From Diaporthe sp. PMI_573 (taxonomy: Eukaryota > Ascomycota > Sordariomycetes > Diaporthales > Diaporthaceae): a stretch of 64,000 bases of DNA. The notes beneath the pieces were generated by a model that did no database searches, was not told where the DNA came from, and worked only from the letters and a program-made list of their open reading frames with translations. Within the stretch, counting starts at the first letter, position 1. Each line of letters starts with the position of its first letter. The stretch is from positions 62,001 to 126,000 of the forward strand of contig JAJTUP010000093.1 of NCBI GenBank assembly GCA_021399435.1. Direction: 5' to 3'. This document shows, piece by piece, positions 63,317 through 64,000 of this stretch. Made by a program: the position numbers and the translations under genes.

Positions 63317-63605
63317 GATTGGCAGGGAAGATACGTACTAACTTGCAGAAAGGGTACGTACTGACTGATGGCAGAAAAGGTACGTACTGACTGGCAGAAA
63401 AAATACGTACTGGCAGAAAGGATACGTACTGACTGATGGCAGAAAGGGTACATACTGATTGGCAGAAAAGATACGCTACTTATAGGCAGAGGGTGTACGT
63501 ACTGACTGGCAGAAAAGGTACATGCTGACTGGTGGCAGAAAAGGTACGTATTGAATGGCAGAAAGGGTACGTACTGAATGGCAGAAAGGGCACGTACCTA
63601 AGGAG
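63317..63605 (-). repeat. Iterated array, copy C
   Basis: About thirteen units of TACGTACTGACTGGCAGAAA type, some with an extra GAT (CTGACTGATGGCAG). Only this orientation is seen; no inverted partner is found in the 1.2 kb to its left. Confidence 0.92.
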
Positions 63606-63637
63606 TGGCAGCGCCTGAAAATAGAGTCAGGGAGAGG

Positions 63638-63845
63638 CTATGGGGCTGCCGAGAGGCGAAATGGCTGCTCTTCGGTGTCACTGCGGCTCATTTGAATTTA
63701 TTTTGAATCCAGGCGAGGCTGTCCATCCTGTCAGTGATAACAAGTATATTTTGCAGCTGACTTACACTATAGAATACAGCGACAACTTTAGTCGTAATGC
63801 ATGGCGGTACCCCCGCAGAGCCTAGCCTAAGTGACCTGTGTCCGT
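63638..63845. repeat. Shared module flank, copy C
   Basis: It starts TATGGGGCTGCCGAGAGGCG and matches copy B but is shorter by a deletion of the CGCATCGATTT to CAGTACGG part. It leads into the stop codon of the copy C gene. Confidence 0.85.
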
Positions 63846-64000
63846 TTATCGAGGTGAAATCTGCCCGTGCTCCCCCACATAGGCGAGCAGTGCTTCCGTC
63901 CCGAGGAATTCTTCCAGTGGTTCCCAGGTCGGTTCTCCAAAGTGTGCCCATTTAACACGTGCCCGCCCGTTTCCTCTTTCTTCGACATCTAAAATTTTCT
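63846..64000 (-). CDS. Chromodomain protein, family copy C, 3' end only
   Basis: The last 50 codons of a third family member; the gene continues past the right edge. The frame is open and reads KILDVEERGNGRARVKWAHF, then GEPTWEPLEEFLGTEALLAY, ending GQISPR as in copy B (ISPR). The chromodomain core W-x-x-F and TWEP are conserved; the first cage residue lies outside the window. Confidence 0.8.
   Translation of the reverse strand, partial: KILDVEERGNGRARVKWAHFGEPTWEPLEEFLGTEALLAYVGEHGQISPR

Overview
The window looks like a transposon-rich accessory (possibly subtelomeric) segment of a filamentous ascomycete (Pezizomycotina). The evidence is short GT-AG introns of about 48-70 nt with CTAAC/CTGAC-type branch sites, fungal-only families (Fungal_trans and Zn2Cys6 regulators, an RTA1-type membrane protein, a VWA protein, an F-box protein), and transposon relics whose in-frame stops look like CAA/CAG to TAA/TAG changes. 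Those changes are what repeat-induced point mutation (RIP) leaves. No species assignment is justified from sequence reading alone.

The left third (1-19.5 kb) holds the real-looking host genes: the 3' part of a Fungal_trans regulator, a two-exon VWA protein, a three-exon RTA1-like membrane protein convergent with a two-exon Zn2Cys6 regulator, and a six-exon sterol glucosyltransferase. An intact 2.3-kb pogo/Fot-type transposon with 155-bp inverted repeats (7816-10139) sits next to a truncated gag fragment. A decayed GH3 beta-glucosidase relic lies at 14.5-14.9 kb.

The middle (19.5-45 kb) is mostly wreckage with a few live islands. The wreckage includes a Pif1-like helicase with a frameshift and an altered Walker B, several hAT fragments, a patatin-like relic, a second sterol glucosyltransferase fragment, a truncated pogo end, an NLR scrap, a RIP-marked LINE and a MULE. 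The islands are a NYN-OST-HTH protein that reads like a bacterial family, an intact Tc1-type element (34414-35858), a small two-exon gene, an F-box protein and a 90-aa secreted precursor with two Kex2-spaced repeats.

The right third (45-64 kb) is organised around a repeated module. Tandem arrays of a 21-24-bp unit (core GTACGTACTGACTGGCAG) lie next to a shared flank, then a minus-strand gene of a SANT/Myb-like (in one copy plus chromodomain) family, then a shared 1.2-1.7-kb upstream segment. Three copies are visible (about 45.3-51.9, 58.2-62.1 and 63.3 kb to the window end). In two copies the arrays face each other as long inverted repeats, giving foldback-like elements. Between the modules lies a mosaic of truncated gene pieces (DEAD-box helicase, a DUF7924-like tail, a conserved hypothetical, a Pho80-type cyclin). 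The array-gene module is the most unusual feature of the window.
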